This document shows, one piece after another, positions 51,601-62,400 of a DNA stretch of 64,000 bases. The notes under the pieces are model-generated. The model saw only the letters and a list, made by a program, of their open reading frames with translations. It did no database searches and was not told where the DNA came from. The stretch is taken from the NCBI GenBank assembly GCA_030849465.1, contig JARVLF010000023.1, positions 248,001 through 312,000 on the forward strand, given 5' to 3'. Both the position numbers and the translations under genes were made by a program. The stretch comes from Moesziomyces globuligerus (lineage: Eukaryota; Basidiomycota; Ustilaginomycetes; Ustilaginales; Ustilaginaceae). How positions within the stretch are numbered: the stretch's first letter is position 1; every line of letters starts with the position of its first letter.

Positions 51601-52813
51601 CTTGCACGCCAGGACCAATGACGAGCGCGGTGGCGGGCATGGCAGGGAATTGGCTCGACGAGCGCCCGTTGGGGTTGGGCGAGTTAGGCGATGACGAGGT
51701 AGCGGCCGCAGCAGCGGCGACAGCGAGATTGGGTCGTTGTGCGGCCTGTGCGGCCTGTGCGGCCTGTGCAGTGAGCGTGGAGGAGCTGTTCCTGCGTGCG
51801 GCCTTGTCGTTGGATATGGCCGACGCTGAAACGGGAGTCGCGGTGCCTGACTCGAGTCTGGGCGAGGTAGGCGGCGAGGCGACGTGCTGTAGGTCTACGG
51901 TAGACGAGGGAAGCGTGGTGGTGCTGGGGTTGGTGGACTGGGATGCACTGGTGGGCAAGGCGGCCGAGCCACCGAGCTTGGGGCTGGCGCTTGGCTTTGT
52001 GGTGGTGGTAGCGGTGGCTGCGGCAGTTGCCGACGTCCTGCGCTTGTTCTTGGGCTTGGCAGAGGACGGCTGAAGCAGATTAAGTCCTTGGCCGAGGCCG
52101 ACGGGATTGGCGGAAGCATAGCCGGATGCATTGTTGGAGGAGCGACGAATGTGGCCCGAGCCAACGTTGTTGGCGGTGACGACGCGGAAGGCCTGGCGAT
52201 AGTCCTGGTAGCGATGCTGGTGGTAGTTGGCGTTGGGCTGTGCGCCGACCGAGGAGGAAAAGGACGACGGTTCGGAGGGCTGGATGATTGAGTAGGGTGG
52301 CGGCTCCGAGAGCGTGCCTGCACGGGTCAGCGAGCCAGTCGGCGCAGAGTAGCGGTGATCCTTGGGAAGCTTGGGCAACTCGAGCTCTTGGACCGAGTGA
52401 TTCGGCCGGAGACGGACGACGATGAGGTCGCCTTCCTCGATGAGGCTGCATTCGTGGTGATCCTGAAGCTCGAAGCCGCGCATCTCGGCGGGGTCCTCGT
52501 CCTGTTGATTCTCGTCGTCTGCGTCGAGGTCGTCGCGCTGACGCAGCTCCAGGGTGAGCATCTGCATCTTCCAGCCATTGATGGTCTTTTCCTTGAGCTC
52601 TTCGGAGAAGGTGAGTGGTTTTGTGGAGGACTGTGCGTTGGTCTGGCCAGTGAGGATGCGCAGGATGGAGAGCTTGAAGGACGAGATCTCAGCAGAAGGA
52701 TCGGGGACGCGATGTGGAATGCTGAATGCCGGCAAGGGTGGGTGGGTCTTGAGCGTGATGAGTGCTGCAGGGCCGCCTCCGGGCAGCGCCCTACTTGAGT
52801 CTGCCGAGGGCAT
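48623..52813 (-). CDS. FOL3: dihydrofolate/folylpolyglutamate synthase fused to a long N-terminal region
   Basis: 1396 residues in one frame. The C-terminal about 540 residues (from about 858) are a complete Mur-ligase-type folate synthase. It has P-loop 'VIHVAGTNGKGTTIAYLDSV', 'FVSPHLIERRDC', 'LLIEVGLGGRLDATNVFE', 'IDRDHEAFLGSELEGIAREK' and 'VLVDGAHNAASAQAL'. This enzyme adds glutamate to dihydropteroate or folate. Its normal N-terminus (IELGLERITRLLARLGSPQK) follows directly on an Ala/Gly-rich linker with no stop or start between. The N-terminal about 850 residues hold a small conserved-looking part (SSFKLSILRILTGQTN to EEGDLIVVRLRP), then serine-rich low complexity and a charged coiled coil (LSRAERRYLEVQKALADERE). 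I do not know that region's function. Alternatives are an internal promoter, or an ATG near the linker (MPPGIQRLYSG). Confidence 0.85.
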   Translation of the reverse strand: MPSADSSRALPGGGPAALITLKTHPPLPAFSIPHRVPDPSAEISSFKLSILRILTGQTNAQSSTKPLTFSEELKEKTINGWKMQMLTLELRQRDDLDADDENQQDEDPAEMRGFELQDHHECSLIEEGDLIVVRLRPNHSVQELELPKLPKDHRYSAPTGSLTRAGTLSEPPPYSIIQPSEPSSFSSSVGAQPNANYHQHRYQDYRQAFRVVTANNVGSGHIRRSSNNASGYASANPVGLGQGLNLLQPSSAKPKNKRRTSATAAATATTTTKPSASPKLGGSAALPTSASQSTNPSTTTLPSSTVDLQHVASPPTSPRLESGTATPVSASAISNDKAARRNSSSTLTAQAAQAAQAAQRPNLAVAAAAAATSSSPNSPNPNGRSSSQFPAMPATALVIGPGVQGQVGRNPNSVNAPIGSAGGPELEYGNAKGLVGFTSAGGGELRAKPRRRPSKQNSQEFVSASGDVNVLDASAGRRRPSNPSAAAADAAEKRAALARRPSNEAGQNGAEIASGSAARRPTKDRQASSSSRLSKTELPSPPVLPPIQNLAPFPELMQSSDPKPRRERDLPPMPSAASEAEAGASMVAVSTPTESRPPRLSFLRKFSSASRNTDSGQDSPVQEGPHVRGLGLGSYKASQVTSAPIDEMDPAIKPALDGEASQNSNLSRAERRYLEVQKALADEREKQAEADKVRREEFRASQERKQKEREKKENEAKKRAEEQKWEMWEEVRRRQKTASTTTPMPPGIQRLYSGATTDSAGSNTSNKNAAQPPAAARPGGARARAASTEQAATVATTAVRSAATNGAAVAAPSASASNGAITPAGSAVTPAGGAGPIGDGGSNGANGPRIELGLERITRLLARLGSPQKLFPVIHVAGTNGKGTTIAYLDSVLRNALEIRTGTFVSPHLIERRDCCKVNGAVVAKDVWRLAQSDVLSADQGLDIPATAHDDGQPLKSSPFELLTAQTFQAFALLPEAERPEVLLIEVGLGGRLDATNVFESSQVLASLICPIDRDHEAFLGSELEGIAREKAGIVKDNGLCIVADQRLEDAGAVDQLALGPMENEAKQLGKRAAGILDAVRNVCMARGARLVKTYIPWKLLALPPTRQERWGSAVDFTPRLGPTLFLSTSGLNPPSTFVAHPHDPVLFSVAVSVERTRANLTGVCMAVQTLSSIARDEAAQDRWEALRMRIMWGLRDDAEANVRLREAINAVRWAGRCSWHELEGSDVLVDGAHNAASAQALREYVDACLAARALSAPAGKGKGKGEEQAQYEVTYVFAFSEGKDYEAMVRALLERPSDRVERQNVALTTFTPPEGMPWVRAVARDEALKTLKRIAAEVDVGELRTFPTITDALGWASSNARSRANKGPVVVAGSLYLVADMYRLLQQSGVQPSTA

Positions 52814-54499
52814 GATGGCGATGCGAGAGGTGGGAGCGGGTGCTCCGATGGTCGAGCAGTGCGATGCGCGCGAGCGTACGATACGATCTGGATCCAGAGG
52901 TTGTGAGTGAGGTTGCAGAGGATGTGCGAAGGGCGAAGCACGAGCAAGGTTGGTTCCGATCCAGACTCGGCTTGCCGCCGATGGTCGTAGACGAGCAAGA
53001 CTTCGAAAGCGAGAGCCGCGGAGAAAGAGAACGGAAGCACTAGCGCAAGTGGTCGGTAGCATGCACCGGAGCTTGTGAAGATCACCTGACGTGCAATGCG
53101 CTGTGCTGTCGAGCGTGCGAAAAGTGGGAGGAGGATGCAGACCACCTAACCTTGGGGCGTTGTGCAACTCGCGCGCAGCATCGAAAGGCTACGAGTGGCT
53201 ACGAGTGATCACTTGCTCTTGAGACGGACCAGATTCGGGCAAGGAGGAAGCTCGGGAGCCGAGCCAGGTGATGGTAAAGATCACCGCCCACGCTCAGCCG
53301 CAAAGCCGACGGAAAAGCCGAGATGAGAGAGAGCTTCGGGCTGTGACAGCACAGAGAGAGAGGCTCGTATGCACACTGAGGCAAGATGACGACGGAGGGT
53401 CCGACGATGGGCTTGCTTCACACGCTCACCCGCTCAACCTGCTCACACGGCTATGGACGCGGCGCTTTGCGGCCGTTCCGATTGCGGTGCTGTGCGGTCA
53501 AAGCGATTTCGAGCGCGCTCCACGGAGAAGAAGCCGTCTCGACTCTGCCCGTGCCAAGCAAAGGAAAATCGAAATGGCGACCCTCTTCCAGCCCGCCGCA
53601 AGCGTTGCGCAAAAGTGGAGGCGACGAGGCTCGCATCACGGCCATCTCAGCTGCTCACCGCAGCGAGCGAGCGAGCCATCCCGAAATAGACGCTGCATCA
53701 TGCGGCCTTCCGGAATGTAAGCCCCGAAAGGCGATCTGCCGATGCCCTTGCCCGTCTCATCGCCCGTCCGCAAAGGAGGTCCCTTCAGCATCCGCATCAG
53801 CATCAGGAACACGCACGCGCAAAGCGAAAGCAACACAATCATTCCAACCCAGCCAGCCCCACCAAAGCCCCACACACTCAGACTGTCAAATGGCCGTCGT
53901 TGGTAGAAGAAGAAAAGGGTCAAATTCAAGAGCAGAAAGAAAACCATCGACGGTCTGCTTGGACAAGATTAATACAAGTGTCGCCGGAGCTCGACTCGAG
54001 CGGTGCGAGAAATGCCGGCTTCCTCCAGCACCTTTGCTTCTCCAAGCCGAAAGCCAGATGCGCCCAGCAGTCGACCGGACCGGCGATCGTCTACAGTGCG
54101 ATGGGACCTCTCGCCCGCCGCAGATAGCAGGAGAGACTAGAAAACAAAAGCCGAAACCTAAGAAAGGAGGGAGACAGAAAGAGGAGCTAGATATACGCCG
54201 GAGAAAAGGAGATACGAAACGAGAAGGGAAGGGAAAGGAAACATAAGGGGGAGCAGAGCCGAGCCATGTTGGAGGAAACAAGGTGCGTGTGCGCGCAGGC
54301 CAGGCGAGTGCCAGCACAACGACAACGGCTTGCGTGCAGTGCAGAGACGGCAGCCATAACAACGAGCAAAGGAGCGACGAGATGGTGATGACGACGTAGG
54401 CGCACCCATGAACAGACCCGTGACAGTGAATCGGTAAGGCGACAAGGGGAGCAAAAGGACTCGAGGCGTGTATCTCGACGAGGAGCGAAGCAGACCTTC
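52814..54499. other. 1.7-kb intergenic region
   Basis: Upstream region of the FOL3-fusion gene and 3' flank of the GH128 gene. A 286-codon open frame on the plus strand (53386-54246) has no family resemblance and ends in a purine-rich low-complexity stretch (54160-54245). I do not annotate it as a gene. Confidence 0.4.
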
Positions 54500-55546
54500 T
54501 TACTCGTCGTCCAGCTCGTCCTCTTGACTGAGCGCACCGAACTCGGCCTCGTACGCGTCGACCGCCTTCTGGCGCGCCACGCAGTACTGGTCGCACTCGA
54601 CAATGTGCTCGGGCGAGTCAAAGAACGGGTCCTCGTCGTCGACGATCGTGTTGCCCTCCTCGTCCTTGTGCGTCACGGCGCGGCGGGCGACGTGCGCCGA
54701 GGGGAGCGCGCGGTTCGAGTGCGCCGATCGCTTGTGCGGGTTCTGCGTGTACATGTACCAGTAGGCAATGTCGCGCAGCGAGCCGTTGCTGTTGAGGAAG
54801 GCGTTCTTGTTGTTGGCGTACGAGTCGGGAGGGTTGCTGATCTCGAAGCAGCCGAGCCAGGCGGCGCGCTGCACGTACTTGACCTTGGTCATCCACGCGG
54901 TGGCGTCCATGTGGAACTGCTTGATGGCGTTCATGTTGGAGCCCGAGGCAGCGGTGATGCCGTACTCGGTGACCCAGATGGGCTTGTTGAAGCGCGAGTG
55001 GATCGTCCTGATCCACTTTTGGAACTTGTCCATGTCGCGCGTGGTGCCGTACCAGTGGATGGCGATAAAGTCGATGGTGCAGCCGAGCCTGTTGCACTCG
55101 TTCATGAACTCCTGCAGCCACTCGGTCTTGTAGACCATCTGGGGCGAGCTGATCTTGACGCCCTTCCTGGCGTAGGGCTCGAGCTCCTGCATGTGCAACT
55201 TGGCGGCGTACTTGGGGTCGAGGTTGGCCTGGCCGGGGATCTCGGGCTCGTTGAAGCTGAGCAGGTACTTGGGCAGGTTGCCCTTCATCTCCTGCTTGCG
55301 CTGGTTCCACTGCGAGAAGTACTTGGGGCCCCAGAAGCACGGCACCCACTCGAGCTTACCGTCGAACTTGGAGTTGGGGCCGTCCTGCCAGTGCCAGTAC
55401 CACTTGACAAGGCCCTTGGCGATGCGCGGGCCGTAGTTGTCGTTGACACCCCACGCGAGACCGCGCGAGAGCTTGGCCTCGGTGGAGGAGACGGCGCAGA
55501 GGAGCGCGGCCAGAGCGGCCACGAGGATCTGCACAGAGAAACGCAT
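54500..55546 (-). CDS. secreted GH128 beta-1,3-glucanase (Asl1-like)
   Basis: 348 residues with a signal peptide (MRFSVQILVAALAALLCAVS). The GH128 catalytic fold starts at 'RGLAWGVNDNYGPRI'. 'KYLLSFNEPEIPGQANL' carries the likely acid/base Glu, and 'KPIWVTEYGITAA' the likely nucleophile Glu. 'FIAIHWYGTTRDMDKFQKWI' and 'AAWLGCFEISNP' are also typical. The last about 70 residues after the domain are charged and acidic, with a basic RR/KR stretch and two Cys. Family members hydrolyse beta-1,3-glucan in fungal cell walls. The ATG at 55544-55546 gives the signal peptide at the exact N-terminus. Confidence 0.92.
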   Translation of the reverse strand: MRFSVQILVAALAALLCAVSSTEAKLSRGLAWGVNDNYGPRIAKGLVKWYWHWQDGPNSKFDGKLEWVPCFWGPKYFSQWNQRKQEMKGNLPKYLLSFNEPEIPGQANLDPKYAAKLHMQELEPYARKGVKISSPQMVYKTEWLQEFMNECNRLGCTIDFIAIHWYGTTRDMDKFQKWIRTIHSRFNKPIWVTEYGITAASGSNMNAIKQFHMDATAWMTKVKYVQRAAWLGCFEISNPPDSYANNKNAFLNSNGSLRDIAYWYMYTQNPHKRSAHSNRALPSAHVARRAVTHKDEEGNTIVDDEDPFFDSPEHIVECDQYCVARQKAVDAYEAEFGALSQEDELDDE

Positions 55547-58500
55547 GTTGATATGAGGATGCGGTGGGATGAGGTGATGAGGTGATGAGGAGGGAGATGG
55601 CAAGAAGATGCGGTGTGGAGCGAGCGGAATGCAAGTCACGGCCTATGCTGCGAAAGACAACGATGCTGGAGCGCGAGATGCAAGATGGAGCAAAGAGAGG
55701 AGTATGCTGATGTAGCTGTAGTTGTTGATTGGAACAGAGCACGACGGCGCGGTGTGTAAAGAGCGCTGTGGTCGGATTCGACAGGGGAAAGGGAGGAGCG
55801 CGAGTGTTGGAGTGATCGTCGTGAGCTCTCAAAGCCACGTCCGATGAGGTCGAGGGTGATGGAGGGAGGGAGGGGTGGAGAGGGTGGAGTGGAGAGGGGG
55901 GATGGTGATGGTGGTGGATGATGAGCTACGAAGGGATTAAGGGCAGCTAGGTAGGGGCGGCTGATCCGACGAAGCTTGAAGAGGCAACCTCAGAGGGGGA
56001 GGCTCGTCGTCGGAGCAGACAAACGGAAGCAGAAGAGCGCGGTGTCGATCTGAGGGCGTCGGAGGTGGATGATCCATCCAACCAACCTTGAAACTCGAAA
56101 GCAACACTCGTCGTCCGCGCAACAGGGCGCGGTTGCTCCTCCCGCGCCGCACGGCGCCGCACAGCGGCTCGGTCTGAGCTTGAATGAAGGAAAAGGGCAG
56201 AGCTGTATTGATGCCGCTGTTTTGCGTGGTTGACTACAGCACACTTTCCATCTTGGTCGTCTGGTCAGCGGAGCGGCGCCGGAGGAGCTGAGGAGCGGAG
56301 GAGCGGAGCAGCCGAATCGGCGCTTGCTTGACTGACGTAGAGCGAAGGAAGGGATGGGCGATGATCGACAAACTTGGCAGATGCAGCGGTCGCTTTGGCG
56401 AGGGCGAAGCAACAAAAACACGCCAGCCGAGGTGCATCTCGCAGCTGGCGTGGCGGCACTCGACGAGTGTGGAGCCACGTCAACAAGCTCGGCGCAGCCA
56501 CCGCAGCGTGCATTTTCGCCTGAATTCCAAGGAAGGAAATTCCGTGAGTACTGTGTCGCGCAGCTTGGCGGGCATGGAAAGGGCAGAAAAGCTTCGACGC
56601 TGCTGCGCTGCTGCGCAAAGGACGTGCCCGACGCACACAGCATGGTGGGGGTGGCGGCGGCAGCGCAGAGCAAAGGAACGAGCAACACCTCTACCGAGCG
56701 CAGCCGAGGCAGTGCACGAAACCAGCGCACCTCGACGGTCGGCCGCTGAACTGGCATGCACGCGAAACCAACACTTGGCTTCTCCCCGTCGCTCAAATTG
56801 CCTCTGTCCCTGCGCCCTCGGGACCTCCGCCGTGCCCTCCCGTGCCAGCACGACGCGGTCGCGCTCGTTGGAGCTGGATGCCAACCCCTTTTTCCTCGTC
56901 ACTTGAGCACTGAGACAAAGGGCACATGGATCCGCGACCCGGCGCATACTGGCGGAATGCCGTGGTGGGCGGAGCGAGAGCGGCCATGCATCTCGACGAT
57001 CCGGCCCGCCGTCCATCTGAGGTGTTGCTTATTCGCTCCCGTTGCGCCTGCCATCACCTCGTCTTTGACTCTGGCTCGACTGGGAAGGTGCTATGAAACG
57101 CAGAGCTTGGCCCGGCCGTATGTCTCGCGCTCCGTCTCGGGCTGAGCAACATCATCCTTGTGTGGCTGCAGTAATGAAGGCTGCGCAACGTTGCAAGCGC
57201 ACGCGTGGCGCATGCTTCCGAAATGCTTCGGCTGGATGTGCACGCACGATGCAGAAGGCTTTTGCTCTGCTGCCAAAGACGCTGCGCAACGCGGTGCACA
57301 GTTGACAAAGGAAGCCGAGGACGCATAGGGGCAGGCATCAAGGAACAACTCGAGGGCGGCGCGTTGCAGCTCGGATGAGTTGGCGACACGATCTCGAACA
57401 AAGCTTTCGGCACGCTACTACAATGTAGAACGACCGCCGCTCAAAGCCGGCACTGTAACGCCAAGCAAGGCGTTGCGCGTTGCGACCATGTGTGTCGTTG
57501 AGCTCGAGCCTCTTCGCAGCGTCGCATGTGGTTCATTGGCTAGCATGGCCGCACGGTGCGCTAGGCTTGGCGCCAATGGCGCCTGCATAGCGCCTCGAGG
57601 GCGCAATCAGGGCGCATGGCCAATGCACGATCCCACCCTTCCCCTGACCACGGTCGTGCCCCCAGCGTGGGTGCGGATATGTCTTGGCCTTCCTTGGCCT
57701 TCCACCTTGGCGCTGCCTCCTTCCAAAAGGGGCGATGGGTGCAGTCTGATGACGAGGGTATCATGATCCACCGGCTGATCTCGATCGACAGGATTCGACA
57801 TCGGATTTGCGGCTCTGCGATGAGGCTGCAGCCGGACGTTGGGTGGAAATTCTCCTCAGCACCATCAGCGCCTCGCTAGGCAAAACTAGACGCAAGCGAG
57901 CACGACGATGCGATCGGCCGTTTGCTCGGTCGATCAATCGAACCGACGGCTCGACCGATACCTTGGGGCCCGTTTGAAGGGCGTCGCCTGGATCTCGCGA
58001 CGCCAGTGCGCCGCGGCTGCAGCTGTTGTTTGTAGCGAGCAAGGAGCTCGCGGCAGCTTCGCAGCATCTGGCTTGCCAGGGGCGCATAAGGTAGCGCCGC
58101 ATATCGACCTTCTGTTGAACCTTTCGTGCGGCAGGGCCGACATGACGGGAATCCGCAGCCGCAGCGAGGTGCATGTTCGTGCATGGTGAGTTCGGTGCGC
58201 GGTCAGCACTGTGCCGAAATGCCTCGCTTTCATCTTGGCAGGGGTCAGGCTGGCACGCGGCATTCGACATCGTCGTAACCAGCTCAATATCCCTCGCAAG
58301 CCACCGGGAAAGCACAGACGGGGTGGCGTCGTCGAGGCGGCTGTCGTTCGTCCTCACAAAGGCACTGAGCGAGCTCGCATGGAATCTCGGAGGAGGGCGG
58401 TGCGGCATGCTGTCCCTGGCGGGGTTGAGTGGCGACTCTACGCGGCGCGGCGGACTTGGGATTGTGTGCGGTCGGTCGAGCTTGCTCCTCTCGAAACAAG

Positions 58501-59495
58501 GTGTGAGTCGCCTGTCGCTCCAAGGCAGCAGTGACCGAGAAGGCTCGGTCATGGACTTGAACAAATTGCTTTTCGCTGCAACCCTGCTCGGCACGTCTCA
58601 GCTTCTCCGAGCTCCAATGCGAAATCGACACGCGGTGAGACGCGACTCGGACTTGCCGGTTCACTTGGCCGAGCTCCCACGCACGCAGCTTCTTGCTCCG
58701 AGGCCTCGCAGGCTGTCGGTGAACTCGAGATGGATCGGGCTAAACAGGGTCGCCATCTTCCGATTCGACCTCAGCGATCCCCCTCCGTCCGAAGGGTTTC
58801 GCAGACGTGCCACTGTTGCGACCTAGCATCCACGCATCTCATAACTTAGTACAAGTTGTTCTTGCTTCCATGCATGCTTGCCTGTGCTATGATACCGGGT
58901 TGATTGCGGAGTTGGGTTGTCAGGGCGCTGATACGCACCGGCTTGAGGCAAGTGCAAGATCACACTGTCGGGGCATCTCAGAACTGGCACTTGTTCGCGA
59001 ATGGGTGTGTACTTAACACAAGGCCTGTTCAAAAGGGACGCGAAAAAGCGACGTCGAAAAGCGAGCCGAAAATGGGGACATCGGGGATCTGCACGACCAA
59101 GCACCGATTCGGAACGCGATCCGGTGCGGCAGCTGTCACGGCTTGGACCCCGTTCGACTTAGCCGGTCGAGAGCGTCAGTGCGGCGTACCAGAACGCACT
59201 CAGCTGCCAACCCCCACATGCACAGCTGCCCAAAGAGCTCACATGCCAACCATAGCGTCGCACCAACAGCATACAGCGCCCCTCCTATACACACACAAAG
59301 CAACAGTAACCTCACTCTGTCACCGTCCGCCCTTGGAACAGGATTGACATCAGCAAACGCGGTAAGACGTACACCTTATTCAACTCGTCTGCTCTCCAGT
59401 AGATCCACGGCCGGCGACACGTCCTGCACCGCCACTCGACTCATCGACCGACTTCCAATGTGCGGGACAGCCTGACGGCGCTGCCGGAAAGCCTC
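55547..59495. other. 3.9-kb stretch without recognisable genes
   Basis: Contains the GH128 promoter and, at the right, the MED13 upstream region. Between about 55930 and 59400 the open frames are short, overlap in all directions and show no known motif. The longest is 268 codons on the minus strand at 55990-56796; a 217-codon plus-strand frame lies at 58173-58826. No transposon ends, LTRs or tRNA were recognised. It resembles the first 4.9 kb of the window in texture. Confidence 0.45.
55864..55884 (+). other. possible G-quadruplex motif
   Basis: Four G-runs of three or more (55864-66, 55868-70, 55872-75, 55882-84) are separated by 1, 1 and 6 bases, with another G6 run at 55896-55901. It lies about 320 bp upstream of the GH128 start, on the strand opposite to that gene. 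Confidence 0.6.
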
Positions 59496-62400
59496 ATGTG
59501 GAACTCATCATCCACATCCGGCGCGAATCCAGCCGCAGGCGGCGGCAGCGGTGCCGGCAGCTACGGCAACATGGCCCACACTCCCACCCCGTTCGCAGCA
59601 CATGCACGCTCCAACAGCCTCGCCAACAGTCCCTCTGCTCATCGTCGCGCCGGAGCTATGGTGCCGATCCAGCATGCTCCGCCTTCCAGCCAAACTGCCT
59701 TCTCGCGGCCCTTCGCCAACGCTCCCTTCCCTGGAACGGTCGCTGCTCCTCGCTCCGCTCTGCCTCCCGCAAGCGCATCAGCACAGCTCAAGTCGATCCA
59801 GTCTCTGCCGCTCCTCACAGCACGGACACCGGCGTCGCTCACCAAGCTTCCATTTCCCACCACCACCACCGTTCATTGGCTCCGCGTTCAGAAGCCCACT
59901 TCTCGTCTACCACAGCAAACCAACACAGAGAGCGCGCAACAAGAAGCGGCCGCCGCTGCAACAACACTCACAGGTGCAAGCCAAGACACGAATGCATCGT
60001 GGACGAGCGCATTGCACGACATCCTCTCCAACACCAGCAAGCCGGGAGGTCCATCCCGCGACACCGACAAGCCGCAAAGTTGCCCAAGCGACGCCTTCGA
60101 AGCGCTGGTGCAGGTCCCTCTTCTGTATACCGCTGCTGCTCGTCCGACCGCCGCACATGTACCGCTCGATAAGGTGGCGGAGCCATCTATCTACGCTGCT
60201 GTGACCGAATTCTGGCTCTTTGCCGCGGTCAACGATGACCCGGAGCTGGCAAGCACGAAAGTATCGAACAGCGTGCCCGATGCTACCGCACCCAAGTCTG
60301 CGCTGCCACAGAGCGGCGCGCAAGCGTCCGGAGCTGACATGAAGACGTCCAAGACAGCTGCTCAGCAGCAATCAGCATCTTCATCTCATGACACGCCCTT
60401 TCATCCAGCCATCGCCCACCTGTTACCTTTGGACGCTGCCAAGGCTCTCGCCCGTCTGCTCGAGATCACCACGCTCGAGTCAGGCTGCTACCTGCTCTCG
60501 AGCGCTTCTCCGAGCCCCACCAGCAGCAAGGGCAAACAGGCGTCCCTGACGTCGCAGCAGCACGAGGCGCACTGGCGCTTCTTGGCGTCCCTCACCACCA
60601 GGGCAATCGATGCCTTCGCAGAACCAGCGCGCCTCGACAAACCGCCACAAAGGCACCTCGACACGAGCGCTTTCGCCCCATCACACGCATCACCTCGAGG
60701 CCGCTTACGCCTCGGGAAGGCAGTGGTCTCTCTGCCCCCGTCTGCGGATATAGCCGACACATCGCCCCACGGAAGCACGCGCACCGCACAATCCACCAAG
60801 CTTGGCGGTCCGGCCACTGCTTCCGACCAGCACTGCGTCGCCACAGAGCTGCATCTGTCGCTGTGCTCGACCGCGCTCCTCCTCCGAGCTTCTTCTCGCC
60901 GCCTTGCGGCGCTTCCTCTGGCCAGCACTCCGCGAGGCCAGGTCGGAGCCCACGCATCGCTAGCCGAGACTCGTCCACAGCTATGCCTGGCTCCGCTCGC
61001 ACACAGCGCCGAGCTCGTTCGCGTCGTCTCCGCCGACAGCATTGCCAGCGATCACCTGTCGCAGCTGCGCTTGCTCTTCGCCTCCCTTCACGCCGGCAGC
61101 GGCCCTGGTCTCTTACCGCTCGATCAAGATCTCTTTGCACGCGGCCTTGCTGTGTGCGCCATTCCCTCTGCCCTCATCGACGCGCAACCGCCCGCAGAGG
61201 AAGCGAGACGAGGGTCATCCCATATGGTGCACCCGCACATGCAGAACATAGACGACGACATGGGTCTCAACTCACCAAACGCAGCAAGTCTGCTCGATCT
61301 CCCGCATCAGCAACCTGCACACGACGAGTGCCGCTTCCTGTGGCCTGTCGCGTGGTGCCTTGTCGCCGCAGACCGGCGGAGTGGTGCCTGGCGCTCGTCT
61401 CGGGCCGGCGAGCTGGCCAGTAACGATCTGCACACCATCCGCAGCGAGCCCGTCACGCCGCTCAAGGAGTTGGTCTCATTCACTCTCAAAGTGCTCAACG
61501 ATGCCAACGAGACCGTTGCGGCCCAGAGTGCGCCGCCATTCACACCGGGCGAGCCGGACGACGCCTCGCTCTCGCGCCATCGCGGTGAGCGCCATTCGTC
61601 CACGCGTCCGGGCATCACGCCCGCCAGCATGTCGTTTGCCGATTTCGACCTCGCCATCCCCTCGGCTGCTTCGGCCACCCCGTCGCACTCGCTGCCCACT
61701 GCACCCCGCACAGTGTCGGAAGCATCTCCTGAGAAGCGAGACGTCGGTACCGAGGCCACCTCGAATGCTAGCGGGCGGGAACAGCAGTTCGCCGACGATC
61801 TCAACTGGATGGAGTCTCTGACGCAGGCTGCCAGCCAAAATCCCGGTGCACCCGCATCTATGCCCGTGTCTTCGGACCCAGCGGTGCGTGCAGGTCAGGC
61901 AGCTGCGGGGGCCTTTTCAGCGTCGAACGCTAGCCCCGCTCACCAGGCCGAGGTCGGCAACAAGGACGCGAACTTGGGTCCGGAGGGATCGAGATGGGCA
62001 TTTCCGGTCGGAATGGAAGCGGTCGTCGAGGGTCCCGTTGCCGCAGACGCACAACAGGACTCGTCGGCTGCAGCAGCGCAGGCACTCTTACAGCCGCAGG
62101 GACGGCTGCATTCTTCCGGATCGACGCCATTCCAAGGGAACGCTGCTACGCCGCTCAGCTTCACGCAAGCAGGGGCCAAACGCAAGGAGGGCGACATCTT
62201 TGGCAACCTTGGCCTGCTGACCGAGGACGACTTTTCCTTCTTCGACGAGTCCGCCTTTGGTCTCGACTCGCCCGGTCTCGAAGCGTCGGGGCTCCGACAC
62301 AGCGCCAATGCTGTCACGGGAAACGACGCGAATGCTGGTCAGCCTGCATCAGAGCAAACGGGGGCTGGCGCCGTAGACGCGTCGACCGCGATTGCCACGC

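Noticed and set aside
53386..54246. 286-codon plus-strand frame between FOL3 and GH128
   Set aside because: Ser/Pro/Lys/Arg-rich with no family resemblance; it ends in a purine-rich low-complexity run. It could be real but nothing supports it.
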